Positions 36,281-47,180 of a DNA stretch of 64,000 nt are shown here, piece after piece (the first letter of the stretch is position 1; every line of letters begins with the position of its first letter). This DNA comes from Chinchilla lanigera (taxonomy: Eukaryota > Chordata > Mammalia > Rodentia > Chinchillidae): positions 32,053,323 to 32,117,322 of the forward strand of contig NW_004955404.1 of the NCBI RefSeq assembly GCF_000276665.1, read 5' to 3'. Under the pieces are notes generated by a model. That model had not been told where the DNA came from. It did no database searches and saw only the letters and a program-made list of their open reading frames with translations. A program made the translations under genes and the position numbers.

Positions 36281-36309
36281 ACTATCTTGTATTTTGTACT
36301 GATGGCGTT

Positions 36310-36885
36310 AGTACTTATCCTATTATCTAAGTCAGAAATCCAGAAGTCTTTCTCAGACATATATCCAATCATCAAATTTCCTCCTCCATTATACTGGTGA
36401 AATACCTCATCCATGTACTATTTTAGCTGTTGTATTTGAATATTTCATTATGTTAAAACCATTTCACTATCTTCTTAAATGGTTTTGTTGAGAGACTCAA
36501 CTTTATGTTCCTTCCTAAGGAACAATTTCCTTATAAAGTTAAAAACTAAGCATATTTCCATCTAGCTTGAGAGTAACCAGTGGGTGAGTATCACTTATAA
36601 GATGATGGAATCAGATATACGAGTGCAGAATTCAGGGAGGAGAGTTCTGAAGTGGATGTTCTGACATGCAAGTTAATACGAAGGCAGGAACTAATCCATT
36701 TGTCTGTGTGAGAATTTCTCACACCAGAATAATGAAGAACAAAGGACAGAACTGTGGAGCAGTGTGCCATTTAAAGAGCATCCAAGAAAGAACAGTTCAA
36801 TACATAATGCAAAAGGCAGATTCTTAGGAAGGAAAAGGATGTGGGGCTTTCAAAAGCAAGAGGGTAAGACTGTTAACTGAGGATT
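36310..36885. other. unassigned, possible old repeat
   Basis: Phrases such as 'CAGAAATCCAGAAGTCTTTC' and 'CATATATCCAATCATCAAAT' look like the antisense of the ancient repeat described at 5330-6180. The match is weak, and no gene is visible. Confidence 0.3.
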
Positions 36886-38330
36886 TTTTTTCCAAAATGG
36901 CAGCACAGTGAGTGCCACCAACTCAGTTTCTCCAGGACAAAGTGTCTAGAGTCTGGAAAATAATAGCTGGGAGGGGAACTGAAGTGAGTGAAAGTGACCT
37001 AGGAACTGGGAGGAAACGGACAGAGGAGAAGATACAGAAGAAAGAGATCATACCTCAGAGGAGAGATGTGCAGAGCCATGATAATAGCTGGCTACCCTCC
37101 TGGGAGGCAAAGGCAAGCTAAAAACTTTTGTTTTTGCTCACAGAGAACCAGAGAACTGCACCATGACTGTAGCTGGGAACAGTGGGAGAGTGAGGGACAC
37201 TGCTTCCAGAATGGCCTTCCAAGGTCAGTTTCATAAATGACCTCGGTGAAAGCACCTGCAGTTACAGTCATGGAGCAAGAGCTGCCGGGGCTGCCACCGT
37301 AGGGAAGGGCTGAGGGTTTGTGTCTTAGACCCCTTGGCTGCCTCACACTTCCAACTTCCCAGAGCGGGTGAGGAGACTGCTGGCAGTTGGAGAGCAGACT
37401 GGGGGAGTCCTACAGGGGCTGGTGAACACAGACCAGGCTCCTGTGGTCAGAGGCCAGGTTCAGCCTGAGCTACACAGGACTGGAAACTCACCTTGGTGCT
37501 GTGTTCACACTGTAAACAGGGCTGTAACCCAGCACCATTCTGGGGACATCCTGCCACCTTAGACAGCTGGCATGAACAGAGATGTGTCCTGGCTGGAGCT
37601 CTGCTTCTTAACCCTAGGCTGTGGAAAAGAGCCACATGTCCAGAATAAGAGAAAACTCATTTTCCTTTATTGGATTGTACTATTTTTCTTTTTTTATCTT
37701 TATTTCACTTTAAAAATTTTTATTTCTTTAATTCTTTGCTGTTTTCCTCCTTCTGTACATTATTCTCCACACATTTTCTCCACTGTTTTACCCCTTTTTC
37801 TTTTAAGAGCTTGTCTCTGTGTGTGTGCTACTCTTCCTTTTGCCTTTTGTCTCCCATATAGTTTACAGAAGGTAAGGGGCTCCTCCTTCACTGCCTTATA
37901 CCCCTCCTACTTTTATCCATATCTCTTCATCTGACTGCTTTCTCCTGTGTCTTACTCACACTCAAGTTTTCTTTTCTTTCTTCTCTCTCTTTTCATTAGT
38001 CTCCCTCTAACTTCTTCTCTAATATTTACATCAGTCGTAGAATCTTCTGCGATCCCCATTTCTCACTATCAGTTTTATACCCAGATATCCCTGTGATGCC
38101 CTTCTAAATACACAACATACTGTAAAAATCATTAGGGTCTTTTTCTCTCCTCTTGTTTCCTCGTTCCCATAACACAGAGCAGAGGACTCAAGAAAAGGGA
38201 AGAAGGGGAGAAAAATCCCTTATTTTTTCTCTTTTATTCTCTTCTCGTCTCCCCTCTGGCCTTACTTAGTCTCCAACCTCTTTGGCTTTAGATGAATGAT
38301 CCTATAAAATTACTGTTGAATACTGTTTTT

Positions 38331-39127
38331 TATTGTTTTTATTTTAAAGAGAATAATAAAAAAAGAACAATAGCAAAATACAAACAACATAGACAAAAAC
38401 AAAACAAAGCAAAAACATAAAAATGATACAGGGTTTCAGAACAAAATGATAGGGATTAACAGTGGTTGTTATATTACATATTGTTATCTTCAACGAAGTT
38501 GCTCAGACTACCAGATGTGAGAATGCAAGATTGATCAAACCATTAGAGAATAAAAATAAAACCAAAATATCAGAAATGATACAGAGCATCACTAGACAAG
38601 ATGGTAGGAAGTCGCCAGTGGTTGTTATACTGCATATTGTTGTCTTCAAATTAGTTGTTTAGATTACCAGATATAAGCATGTAAAATTGGTCAGAAAGAA
38701 AAAAAATAGGCATTAACTGTTCCTTTCAATAAACCATTAGACTTGGGCAGTACAGTTATTCTAGTTATCCTTCTCTATATATTTTTCCCTTCTTTCTTTT
38801 TCTTGTTTCCCTCATCCCAGCTGTTCTTTCCATTGAGCAATTTCTTTCCTTTCACAGTATCTATTGTACATTTTGAATTTTATTTACTCTTTCAGGTTCT
38901 TACACTAAGGAGACAATATGGTGTTTACACATGTGAGTCTGATTTATTTCACTTATGAGTATGGACTCTAGTTGCACCCAGTTACCTATAAAAGCCTTGA
39001 GTTTATCTTTTGTATAGCTGAGCAATACTCCATTGTATAAAAATACCATATCTTTTTTATCTATTCCTCAGTCAATGGGCATTTGGGTTGCTTCCATGAT
39101 TTAGCTATGACAATTTGTGCTGCTATA
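38331..39127 (-). repeat. 5'-truncated L1 with 16-base target duplication
   Basis: The left end is the antisense poly(A) tail. It continues with two antisense copies of the 3' UTR tandem unit, then 'TCCCTCATCCCAGCTGTTC', 'TGATTTATTTCACTTATGAG', 'GAGCAATACTCCATTGTATA' and 'GGGCATTTGGGTTGCTTCCA', all antisense L1 3' UTR. The perfect 16-base repeat 'GTTGAATACTGTTTTT' at 38315-38330 and 39128-39143 bounds a 797-base insert. Confidence 0.93.
38422..38720 (-). repeat. two tandem units (about 153 bases) in L1 3' UTR
   Basis: The word 'AATGATACAG' begins a unit at 38422 and again at 38575. Within each unit 'CAGTGGTTGTTATA.TGCATATTGTT'-like and 'GATTACCAGATATAAGCATG'-like segments recur. The two units are similar but not identical. 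Confidence 0.82.
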
Positions 39128-39270
39128 GTTGAATACTGTTTTTCACCCTTAGAGGAGACAAAGCCATTGCATTTAGTGCACATTAACTGTGGATCAAGAC
39201 TTGGGTTGTTATGATGCTTTTACTATAATCATGGATTTCTTCTCTACGCTAAAGAGAGACCCAAAACAGG

Positions 39271-39335
39271 TATGGTATGGTATGGTATGGTATGGTATGG
39301 TATGGTATGGTATGGTATGGTATGACATGGTATGG
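39271..39335 (+). repeat. (TATGG)n microsatellite
   Basis: Ten perfect TATGG units are followed by one interrupted pair (TATGACATGG) and one further unit. Frames in this tract, such as 39189-39398, translate to repeating WYGMV and are artefacts. Confidence 0.96.
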
Positions 39336-39565
39336 TATTTTTCAACCATCCCTGATAGATACCACTGTAATGGATTAACCTGTTACTACTGTAGCTGACT
39401 TGAGTGCACAGGAATAATCCTAAATCAGTGCACAATTTCATGGTTAAGTGTACCCCAGCCTTCTAAATAGAATACTACATTCAAGGCAGGTACTCAAGCT
39501 AATCCAGAAAAAACAGAATCATTCCTGAGGATTTGTCTACTTGAGTGAAGTTGACATGGTGGTTT

Positions 39566-39630
39566 CTTTTCTTTTTTCTTTTCTCTTTCCTTTTTCTTTT
39601 CTTTTCTCTCTCTCTCTTTTTTTTTTTTTC
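39566..39630 (+). repeat. pyrimidine tract (CTTTT/TC)n
   Basis: An almost pure C/T stretch contains TTTTC repeats, a (TC) run and a terminal T-run. Confidence 0.85.
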
Positions 39631-39907
39631 AAGGCCATCTGGGTTTAAGCTCAGAGTTGCTGGTGTACATATTTCCCATTATGTAGGAATAGGTACAGTA
39701 GCAGAAAATGAAGACATTATAAAGAGATAAATAAAGCATAGAAAAAATATAGGACAGTGGCTTAACCCTTGTATTCATCTGTCCTTGATGTCAAATTTTG
39801 GCTTTTTCCGTGGTGGTGAATCAGCAAATTTTTTTTTCATTTTAGGTTAAGCAGCATGAAGTTTTGTTTTATTTTGTTTTGTTTTATTCACTTACTTCAT
39901 GAGATCA

Positions 39908-41310
39908 TGTTATGGCTTGGATGTAGAAGTTTCTTCAAAAGTCTCAGGTGTTTGGAGATGGAGTTTTTAAAAGCTGATTCCAACATGGATTGATCCATCA
40001 ATGAATTCATACCTAAACGTACCATCAGGAGGTGGGAACCAGATGGACCCTAGAGGTGTACATTTGGGAAATACATCTCCCTCTTGAGCTTCTTCCTTGA
40101 CTCTCATCTTCCTGGGTGCCATGGGTTAAGCAACTTTGTTCTAGTATTTCTTACACTGTGCTTTTTCTTTTTGCCTTGGAGACAGCAGACTATGGATTAA
40201 ACCATAAACCAAAATAAAGCTCTCTTCCTTAAAGTTGCAGGTGATGGGTGTTTCATCCCAGCAATAAGAAAGCTGACTAATACAGACAGTTGGTGCCAGA
40301 AATCAAGATCATTGCTGCGACTGCATGATTATGTGGTTTAGAAGTCCTTGGAACTGATTTGTGGGAAGAGTTTGCAAAGACCTGGAGATACAGACTAGTG
40401 CTGCTACAGTCAGGGCTTGGTAGGCAATTCTGGTGGGTGTTCAGAAGACTATACTGCCAAGAGGAATGTAGACAGTGAAGGTGAGGCTTATAACATTTCA
40501 GTTGAGAATGACAATTCTATTGGGTACTGGACAAGAGGCCATACATGTTTCATTTTGCCAAAGAATTTGTCTACATTTTATCCATGAATTTAATTAATCT
40601 GGTGAAGAAAATTTCAAGGCAGTCCAATGTTCAGGCAGCAGCATGGGCACTGCTGGTTGGTTTTAGCTAGATTTACAGTGAGAATCAAGATCAATGAGTA
40701 GAGCCTAGAGATATGAAAATTGTGTACATTGGCCAGAAAGGAAGCACCTGTAAAGTAACTTTGAGGCCCTCTTAGGAAATGGCTAGATCCTACCCATCAT
40801 AGGTTCAATGATGGGAAAGGGTATAAAATTTGAAATATACTGTTTTGAGAAGAGAGCCTCAAAACCCCAAGCTTGAGAAGAGCCACCTCAGGAAATGGTT
40901 CCCTGGGATTTATTTCAACACTTGCAGCCATCCAGTTATTCAGAGGTTGCAGCTGTCATGGTCCAGCAGGGCCTGGCTACAGCCTATATAGGTGGCATAC
41001 ATTGGCATCATCCACATGATGCTGGTATTACTGGCATGCAGAACACAAGAGGTCAGGGAGGCCACCCAGATTTCAAAGAAATTCATGAGAAGACAGGCAA
41101 GGAGCCCTTGATAGGGGAGTTATGAAGTCTTGGGGATGAAACTGAGGGTGCAGTAGAGACCCCTTGAAGTTGGAGATGCCAGGAATGTGGATTATCTGCT
41201 AAGGAAAGCCATAGGTAGTAAGTATAGCCAATTCAAGAGAGAAGTCATGTGTGCTGCAGTGAGCAAGGGTGGGGCTGCTCTAAGCCCTCTCAGTTCGTGA
41301 GAACTTTTAT
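39908..41310 (+). mobile_element. MaLR 5' LTR with internal sequence
   Basis: The LTR (39908-40284) begins 'TGTTATGGCTTGGATGTAGA' and ends 'AAGCTGACTAATACA', with an AATAAA at about 40213. Directly after it, at 40286-40299, comes 'ACAGTTGGTGCCAG', where a MaLR primer binding site is expected. The following kilobase has MaLR internal phrases such as 'TGTGGGAAGAGTTTGCAAAG' and 'GCAGCTGTCATGGTCCAGCA'. There is no gag-pol frame, as is usual for MaLR elements. I found no 3' LTR, so the copy is 3' truncated and its end is approximate. Confidence 0.7.
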
Positions 41311-44300
41311 GTGTAATGAGAACTTTTACATTTTTCAGTGATATGTTTTTATAACTCTTTAGCTAAAATTATGTAGTCATGAAACTTTCTTCCAACAGTA
41401 CTCTAAAATACAGAAGATACTGTTAGCTCTCTAACATTCTCTATTCTATCTCAGGAAAGTGAGAATGATAACAGAAAGGACAAATTGGAATGTTAGTCAA
41501 TTGCACTTTCTCTGTTACTGCCTGGAAAGGTGTTGCTCTCCCAACTGCCTGATATTTCCTGCTAGCATTGTCAAAATTGCATATCTATTCACATCCTAAT
41601 TAGCTGCAGCTGCAAGAATTCACTATTAAGTTGTATAAAAGGAGGAAAATTGTGGTATTTTTATCAAGCCGAATAAAAATGTAAATAGCATTATGAAGTC
41701 TAAATCCATATGATAGTAATATAATCATGAGGTCCAGAAGCAACTGGGTAAAACTTTCCTATTCTCACATCAGAAGACCCAAGTTTGGGTCCACTCTTGT
41801 TCATTACTAATTTGTGTTCTCAATCAAATTACTGTAACCCTCAGGGCTTCCTTTTCCTTGTGTGTAAAAATGGAGTACTCAACTTGGGGGTCTTACAATC
41901 AATGATTGTACATTGCTGAATTGTATAATCTGCAACCTGAAAATATCATTTTTGATAAAACAGGTCACATTGGGATGACACAAAAACACTGTATGGTAGG
42001 AAATCTTACAAAATAATTTCCCAGCAGTTTGTTGGTATTGCTATTATGGATAGAGGAAAAGTAAAAAATAAAATTTAGCTGAGTTCTTCATTTCATGAAA
42101 TATGGGTAAAAATTTGGATGTCTCTGATACATATTCATCAAAACTTCCCCTGGTTCAACAAAAACTATTAAGACTGAGTTGTGTTGTAGCTAATAATAAA
42201 AATTAGAGTCTGGGACAAAAAAAAGGTAATAGATCAGAAGTAAATATTTTGCCTAGCAAGCTTGGAAAAATAGAGGAAACCAAAGAAAAAACAAAAACAC
42301 CATTAACATTTAGAATTGTATTCCTATATCTGAAGTGATGAGAAAGCCAGATTCAAACATTCTGCTATGTACTGAAATTCCTTGGCATAAAGGTGTCCTG
42401 GGCAGAACTGAGGCTCAATGACTGGGATCTAGTATTGGTACAGCAATTTAGAAGTTTCCTTGGTTGCCAAGCATACCAGTTACTTTGTTTATATGAAACA
42501 CAGATGTATACAAGTCCTAAACTTTTCAAGCTAAACAAAGTTATTTTGTAAGTGTGAGTGCATGTTTGTTGTGAATCATAGACATTAATCTTCAACAAAA
42601 TAGAACATCAACAAAAATGTTTCACATAAGAGTTTGGAGGAATAAAGACTTGTTTTTCAGTTTGTCAGAAATTTTTTTAAATGATCAGAGGAGTTAATTT
42701 TCTTGCATATCATATCTCCCAAGCTCCAATATCTCTTTAGAGATTTGTTAAGTCATAATTTTAGCCATAATCTAAGACAGAGTGCATAGCTTAACATATA
42801 AGAATTTTTCAAATGGCCAAATGTCTTTCCTATCGGTTTTATCCCATAGTTTCCAGATCTAATAGCAACTGACATAATACCTAGTAAATTTAAATTATAT
42901 TCTGGAAGAGGTATTTCTCACTCTTTAGTGCAGATAGGCATGTAATATTTAGCACTTGCCAGATCTTAGAAATCAGAGCTGAATTTAAATTACTAAGTAG
43001 ACAACTTGCAACACCGTGACAATTCCTAAGAAGTTTTTATTCTCTGATATATTAAATCACTGTTCTGCAAACTTTTCTAAATTTCACATTATACTCAACT
43101 TCTTATATGAAACACCTGGCCTGTAACAAAGCAACAAACCTGGAGCAATTAATATAAATTGGGTAAATGGGCATTGATACTTCAGAAATATTTATTTGTT
43201 TTATTTTAGGACAATCTGGAAATTAATTGTTTGAACTTTGGTTACATCCTATAAGACACAGATATTTTAAAGATTGATGTTAACGTATCCTAATATTAAA
43301 GACACCTGGTTTGTTGACATCAGTTATACTGTTGAAAAAAGTATTTTTTAAGATTAATTACACAACCTTGTGGATAATCACTGCAATCTTGTAGAACAGC
43401 TTATTAGCTGTAAAGGATTAAGTGACAGTTTAAAAATATTGCTTGGTACCATCTGAACTCATCCTATTAGAAGATAAAGGCAATATACTTTTAACACTGA
43501 GGTGAAGGTTTTTTAATCAGGTGATTATATCTATGGGTATGTGACCTTAAATAAAAGCAATGTGAGAAATTCAATTTTAAGGTGGTAGACAGTATTAAAC
43601 TATTCAGGGAAAATCTAGTATAAGGTCAAAGAGCAATAGAACTGAAAAAACTGTAATGATTATAGAATAATTAAGCTCAGTTGTTTGTAGTTGTGGACTG
43701 AGAGGGCAAAACTATAAAAATGTTCACTAGCTATGCCTTGATAACTTCTTTTGTGGCTAATTTTGAAAATTAAGCACCATTCAGTTTACAAATGAGATAT
43801 GAATTTCATGGATGATATCTTAATTTCACTACATTTTTATCCTTATAGTCCTAATTTAAAATATTTTATTTTACTCAAATTCCAGAGCTTCAGTTCCATC
43901 TGTGCTCCTTTGTGACATAATTCTTTGGAACTGAAGCAGAATCACTTGGCATCTCTTTCGGCTATTTCATCTTTCTATGCGTCTTCGAAATTGGTCTTGT
44001 TACATCTGCCTTTTCTTTTAGGAAAATACTGTTTTATAGACATATATCTAAATCTTTCACTTTAAATTTAGAAAAATGACTTCTTTGAGTTTTGTGTTTC
44101 CTCTGTTGGGACAAAGAAAAGTAACTTCATCAAGACTATCAGCAAGAAAGTACACTATGGAAAAAACAGAGAAAGGCACATATGATTCAAGTTTCTCACA
44201 CTTTGTTTCTTCTTTATGAACTATTCCTACTACTTTATGAACTACTTAGCATGTAAGTTTTAGAGTTTTTAGAAGTTAGTGCAAGTTAGCACAAAAAGTT

Positions 44301-44867
44301 TTAGAGATCAGATTAAACCAGTGATAGTTTCCACATAAGGTAGTTTGAGAAAAAACTGGGATGCCTCACAAGTGTTAAGGTGACACTAAGGGAGGGTGTT
44401 ATTTTATACATTAAGGTGTGGATCATGAAAAAGAGGGAATGATGTCAAGTTAGGTACCAGGTAGGATGAAATCATAACAGCTAATGAGGTATGCTGGATA
44501 AAGGAAGTGAGCACATTCTGTCCAACACAAGTATAAGAGGGGGAAATAGCCTCTTGAGTATAAACTGTGTACTGTTCAGTACTTATAGGTGGCTACTGAA
44601 CAGCTGAGTTGGGCTAGTCTGAGTTAAGATGTGTTGTAAGTATGAAATAAATATTAGTGTGAAGAAACTGCTACTACTGTGATTTATTCATTAATAGATA
44701 AGACTTAGAGGCAGTATAAAATGCAGTAAGACAAGAAATTTAGTGTTATAAAGAGAAAACAGTACTTCTATATTATATTTCAAACTATTTAGTAATAATG
44801 AAAGGAGTTGCCATAGTATTTTATCTTTTAAATATGTCTACATTTGATGTTCATTTAGTAGGGGACA
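41311..44867. other. unassigned A+T-rich sequence
   Basis: No gene is visible over 3.5 kb. At about 42225-42300 the phrase 'ATTTTGCCTAGCAAGCTTGG' followed by an A-rich tail may be a badly decayed ID SINE. It is too weak for a separate call. Confidence 0.4.
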
Positions 44868-45075
44868 GAGCATTGTAGTATAAATGAATGCAAAGCTTGA
44901 ATTCCAGATCTGTGGGCTTTGATAAAATTATTTGAAATCTTCTGAATATCGTTTTTTTCCTCTGTGAAGTAGGAGAATAACCTTTATCATATTATTGTAA
45001 TGAGGAATAAGTGTGGTAACTTACACTGTGTGCTTAATACAGTGCATGACATTAAGCCTTCAATGAATGTCAGAT
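44868..45075 (+). repeat. MIR SINE
   Basis: The order 'AGAGCATTGTAGTATAAATG', 'TTGAATTCCAGATCTGTGG', 'TCCTCTGTGAAGTAGGAGAA', 'ATTGTAATGAGGAATAAGTG' and 'CTTCAATGAATGTCAG' follows a complete plus-strand MIR, from core to the 'CAATAAATG' end. Confidence 0.72.
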
Positions 45076-45193
45076 GTCACTCTTATCAAGTTTTCTCCTC
45101 TTCATCATTATTGAGTTACTATGAGGAAAATGGCAAACAAAAAATATTACATCTCTGGCATCTAGCAGTGCTGCAAAAATAGTAACAATTTTA

Positions 45194-45542
45194 CCTGCAC
45201 AAAACATAGTCACATTAGGGTTGTGTTCTGAGGACAGTGTTAGTAGGTGATTTCATTATTGTTTGATGTACTTACCAAGCCTTGATGCCTAGGCTACGAC
45301 ACACCTAGGCTCTACGGTGTAGTCCATTGTCCCCAGCCTACCACCCTGTACAACAATCACTGTACTGAACACTGTAAGCAACTGTAACACAATGGTATTT
45401 TTATATCTAAATATATATTTAAAATGTACATTAAAAACAGTAGAAAATAGGAAATTTTTTAGATGCATTATAATTTTGTGGGACCATCGTTTTACTATGT
45501 GGTCCATCACTGACCAAAACATAGTCTTGTGGTGCATAACTG
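45194..45542 (+). mobile_element. Tigger-like non-autonomous DNA transposon
   Basis: Conserved internal phrases 'CTACGACACACCTAGGCTCT', 'CTGTACTGAACACTGTAAGC', 'AACTGTAACACAATGGTAT' and 'GGGACCATCGTTTTACTATG' identify a known old mammalian DNA element. The right end 'GGTGCATAACTG' is followed by TA and the left end is preceded by TA (45192-45193), the insertion target of Tc1/mariner elements. It carries no transposase frame. The family placement is from memory. Confidence 0.55.
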
Positions 45543-45671
45543 TATATCTTTAGTATGGTGAATATGGCATAGTGGATAGTTTACAAATGATAACACTAAT
45601 AAAAATCAAATTACTTACTAAGTACCACAGAGAAATAATAGCAACACTGCACAAATGACTTCCTATTCTGA

Positions 45672-45810
45672 TTAGAAGTATGTAGTGTGGAGCCAGATTG
45701 CCTGGGTTTAACCTTTGACTGAGCCACTGTGTGACTTTGGAGGTGTTTTTTTTTTAAATCTCTCTGTGCTTCCATTTATATCATCTCTTAAATGAGATTA
45801 CTATTAATTC
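45672..45810 (+). repeat. MIR SINE
   Basis: The phrases 'GTGGAGCCAGATTGCCTGGG', 'GAGCCACTGTGTGACTTTGG' and 'CATCTCTTAAATGAGATTAC' are in MIR order on the plus strand. Confidence 0.78.
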
Positions 45811-45839
45811 TTATGTCTTAATATTATTACACTCCTGTA

Positions 45840-46205
45840 GCCTACCCTTTAGTCCTTGTGGCAGACACCTTTACTATTCACCAAAGATGGATGAATTCCC
45901 TCACATATCATAGACCCTTTGTAATTGAGTCATGTAACTACTTCTGGGCATTGGGTTATAAGAACTGGTTAGTGACTTTTTGTATTTCTCTTATTGTATT
46001 GCAGTGACCTGGAATTGCATGTTAATATAGCAGCTTCATCAATCAAAACAGCCTGAATTGCTATGCTGCTGCATGGTGGGCAATTTTCTTTGAATGGCCC
46101 CTGATCTGTATTATAGTTCACTTGGACAAGTAATAAACCTTTGTTGTGTAGTCACTAAGATTTGGTTTTGGTGACAGCATAACCAAGCCTGTCCTAACTA
46201 TACAA
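45840..46205 (+). repeat. MLT1-type LTR
   Basis: It contains 'ACTTCTGGGCATTGGGTTAT' (matching the MLT1 'ACTTCCGGGCAGAAG' region), 'GACAAGTAATAAACCTTTGT' (polyadenylation signal) and 'GTCACTAAGATTTGGTTTTG'. It ends 'GCATAACCAAGCCTGTCCTA'. Confidence 0.62.
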
Positions 46206-46770
46206 CCATGACCATAGTTCCAGACCTAAAGGCCACCTACAATAGGTGTATTGGGAGCTCAGAGTAATGAAAGGTATAACTTTGAATGCACTATAATCCT
46301 AAGACTCAGATCAGGAAAAATATATTTCCTTCTTTAGTTCTTCATATTTATCACTGCCCCAAAATTCCTCCCACTAGTAGCCCACTGAACTTGCAGGTAG
46401 CAGAGTCAGATGTAGTTAGTAATGCAGCATCAGTGATTTTTTTTAAAGAGCCAACTTCCCATAATCATCCCCTTCCTCAGAAAGCAGGAATTAAAGTCAT
46501 CCTGAGATATTTCGGCAGGCAACAGCAGTTGGCTTAACTTGGTAGAAGGGAGAGGAGATCTAGAAATGGCTATGGATGTATAATATAATAATTAATTCAT
46601 TTCAAAACTCAAGTAATTATGGTACCTTGTACTCAGAGGTGTCCAATAAATTATGGTGACTGGTATGATATGGGAGAACATGACACCCAACTGCTCAGGA
46701 ATCTGAAATATCAGAACTGCTTAGAGAATGATAATGAAAGTACTTAGTCAACATGTTTTTGGACACTAAA
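46206..46770. other. unassigned sequence
   Basis: No gene or named repeat is visible. The frame at 46286-46537 has no recognisable domain. Confidence 0.4.
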
Positions 46771-46775
46771 GCGTG

Positions 46776-47175
46776 TGTTATGGTTGATACATTGTGTCAA
46801 CTTGAGGAGTCTAGAGGTTTGACTAAGTGACTTAGCAGGAAGCCAGAATGCTTACTTTGTATATATCCTGAGCCTGTGGAAGAGGAGGGCATGGAGATTA
46901 TGTGAGAGCTACATGCCCCTTAGGTGCGGGTAGCCTGTTTACAAAGTAAGGCAGGGAAAAAAGCTGCTTGCTGCCATTCCTCCTTTTGCCCTGACTGCTT
47001 TGCTGTTCGGCTGCCATTCCCCACTTTGCTCTTGTTGCTTTGCTACCTTCTGCCTCGGAGCCAGCCAAGTATGGACTGAAACCTCCACAAACTGTAAGCT
47101 AAATAAACCTTTCCTTCCTTCATTTTGGGCAGCTGGATATTTTGTCTCAGCAAGGAGAGAAAAGTAACCAAGACA
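46776..47175 (+). repeat. MaLR solo LTR with target duplication
   Basis: It begins 'TGTTATGGTTGATACATTGT' and ends 'AGTAACCAAGACA'. The phrase 'CTCGGAGCCAGCCAAGTATG', the signal in 'GTAAGCTAAATAAACC' and 'GGATATTTTGTCTCAGCAAG' tie it to the copies at 12628 and 22081. Flanks 'GCGTG' (46771-46775) and 'GCATG' (47176-47180) differ only at a CpG. The segment 'GTGCCATTCC...' region is partly duplicated inside ('CTGCCATTCC' at 46971 and 47010). Confidence 0.88.
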
Positions 47176-47180
47176 GCATG

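Larger units (their letters stand above)
36886..39270 (+). repeat. probable L1 5' UTR, interrupted by another L1
   Basis: The block opens with a T-run and 'CCAAAATGGCAGCACAGTGA', matching the usual L1 5' end with a CAAAATGGC YY1-like site. It then runs through a purine- and GC-richer segment (36900-37640) with no long frame. From 37660 to 38310 it is strongly pyrimidine-rich, a layout seen in long mammalian L1 5' UTRs. It is interrupted at 38331-39127 by a minus-strand L1 and appears to resume at 39144. No ORF1 was recognised. The family assignment is inference. Confidence 0.5.

Noticed and set aside
36912..37934. Cluster of short frames in GC-richer DNA as a first exon or CpG-island promoter
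   Set aside because: The block starts like an L1 5' UTR, CpG content is low, and the frames are inconsistent with one another.
38422..38720. CRISPR-like repeat array
   Set aside because: There are only two long, imperfect tandem units in an L1 3' UTR, in a mammalian genome, with no spacer structure.
39189..39441. Frames encoding repeating WYGMV or HTIPY
   Set aside because: They are translations of the (TATGG)n microsatellite.
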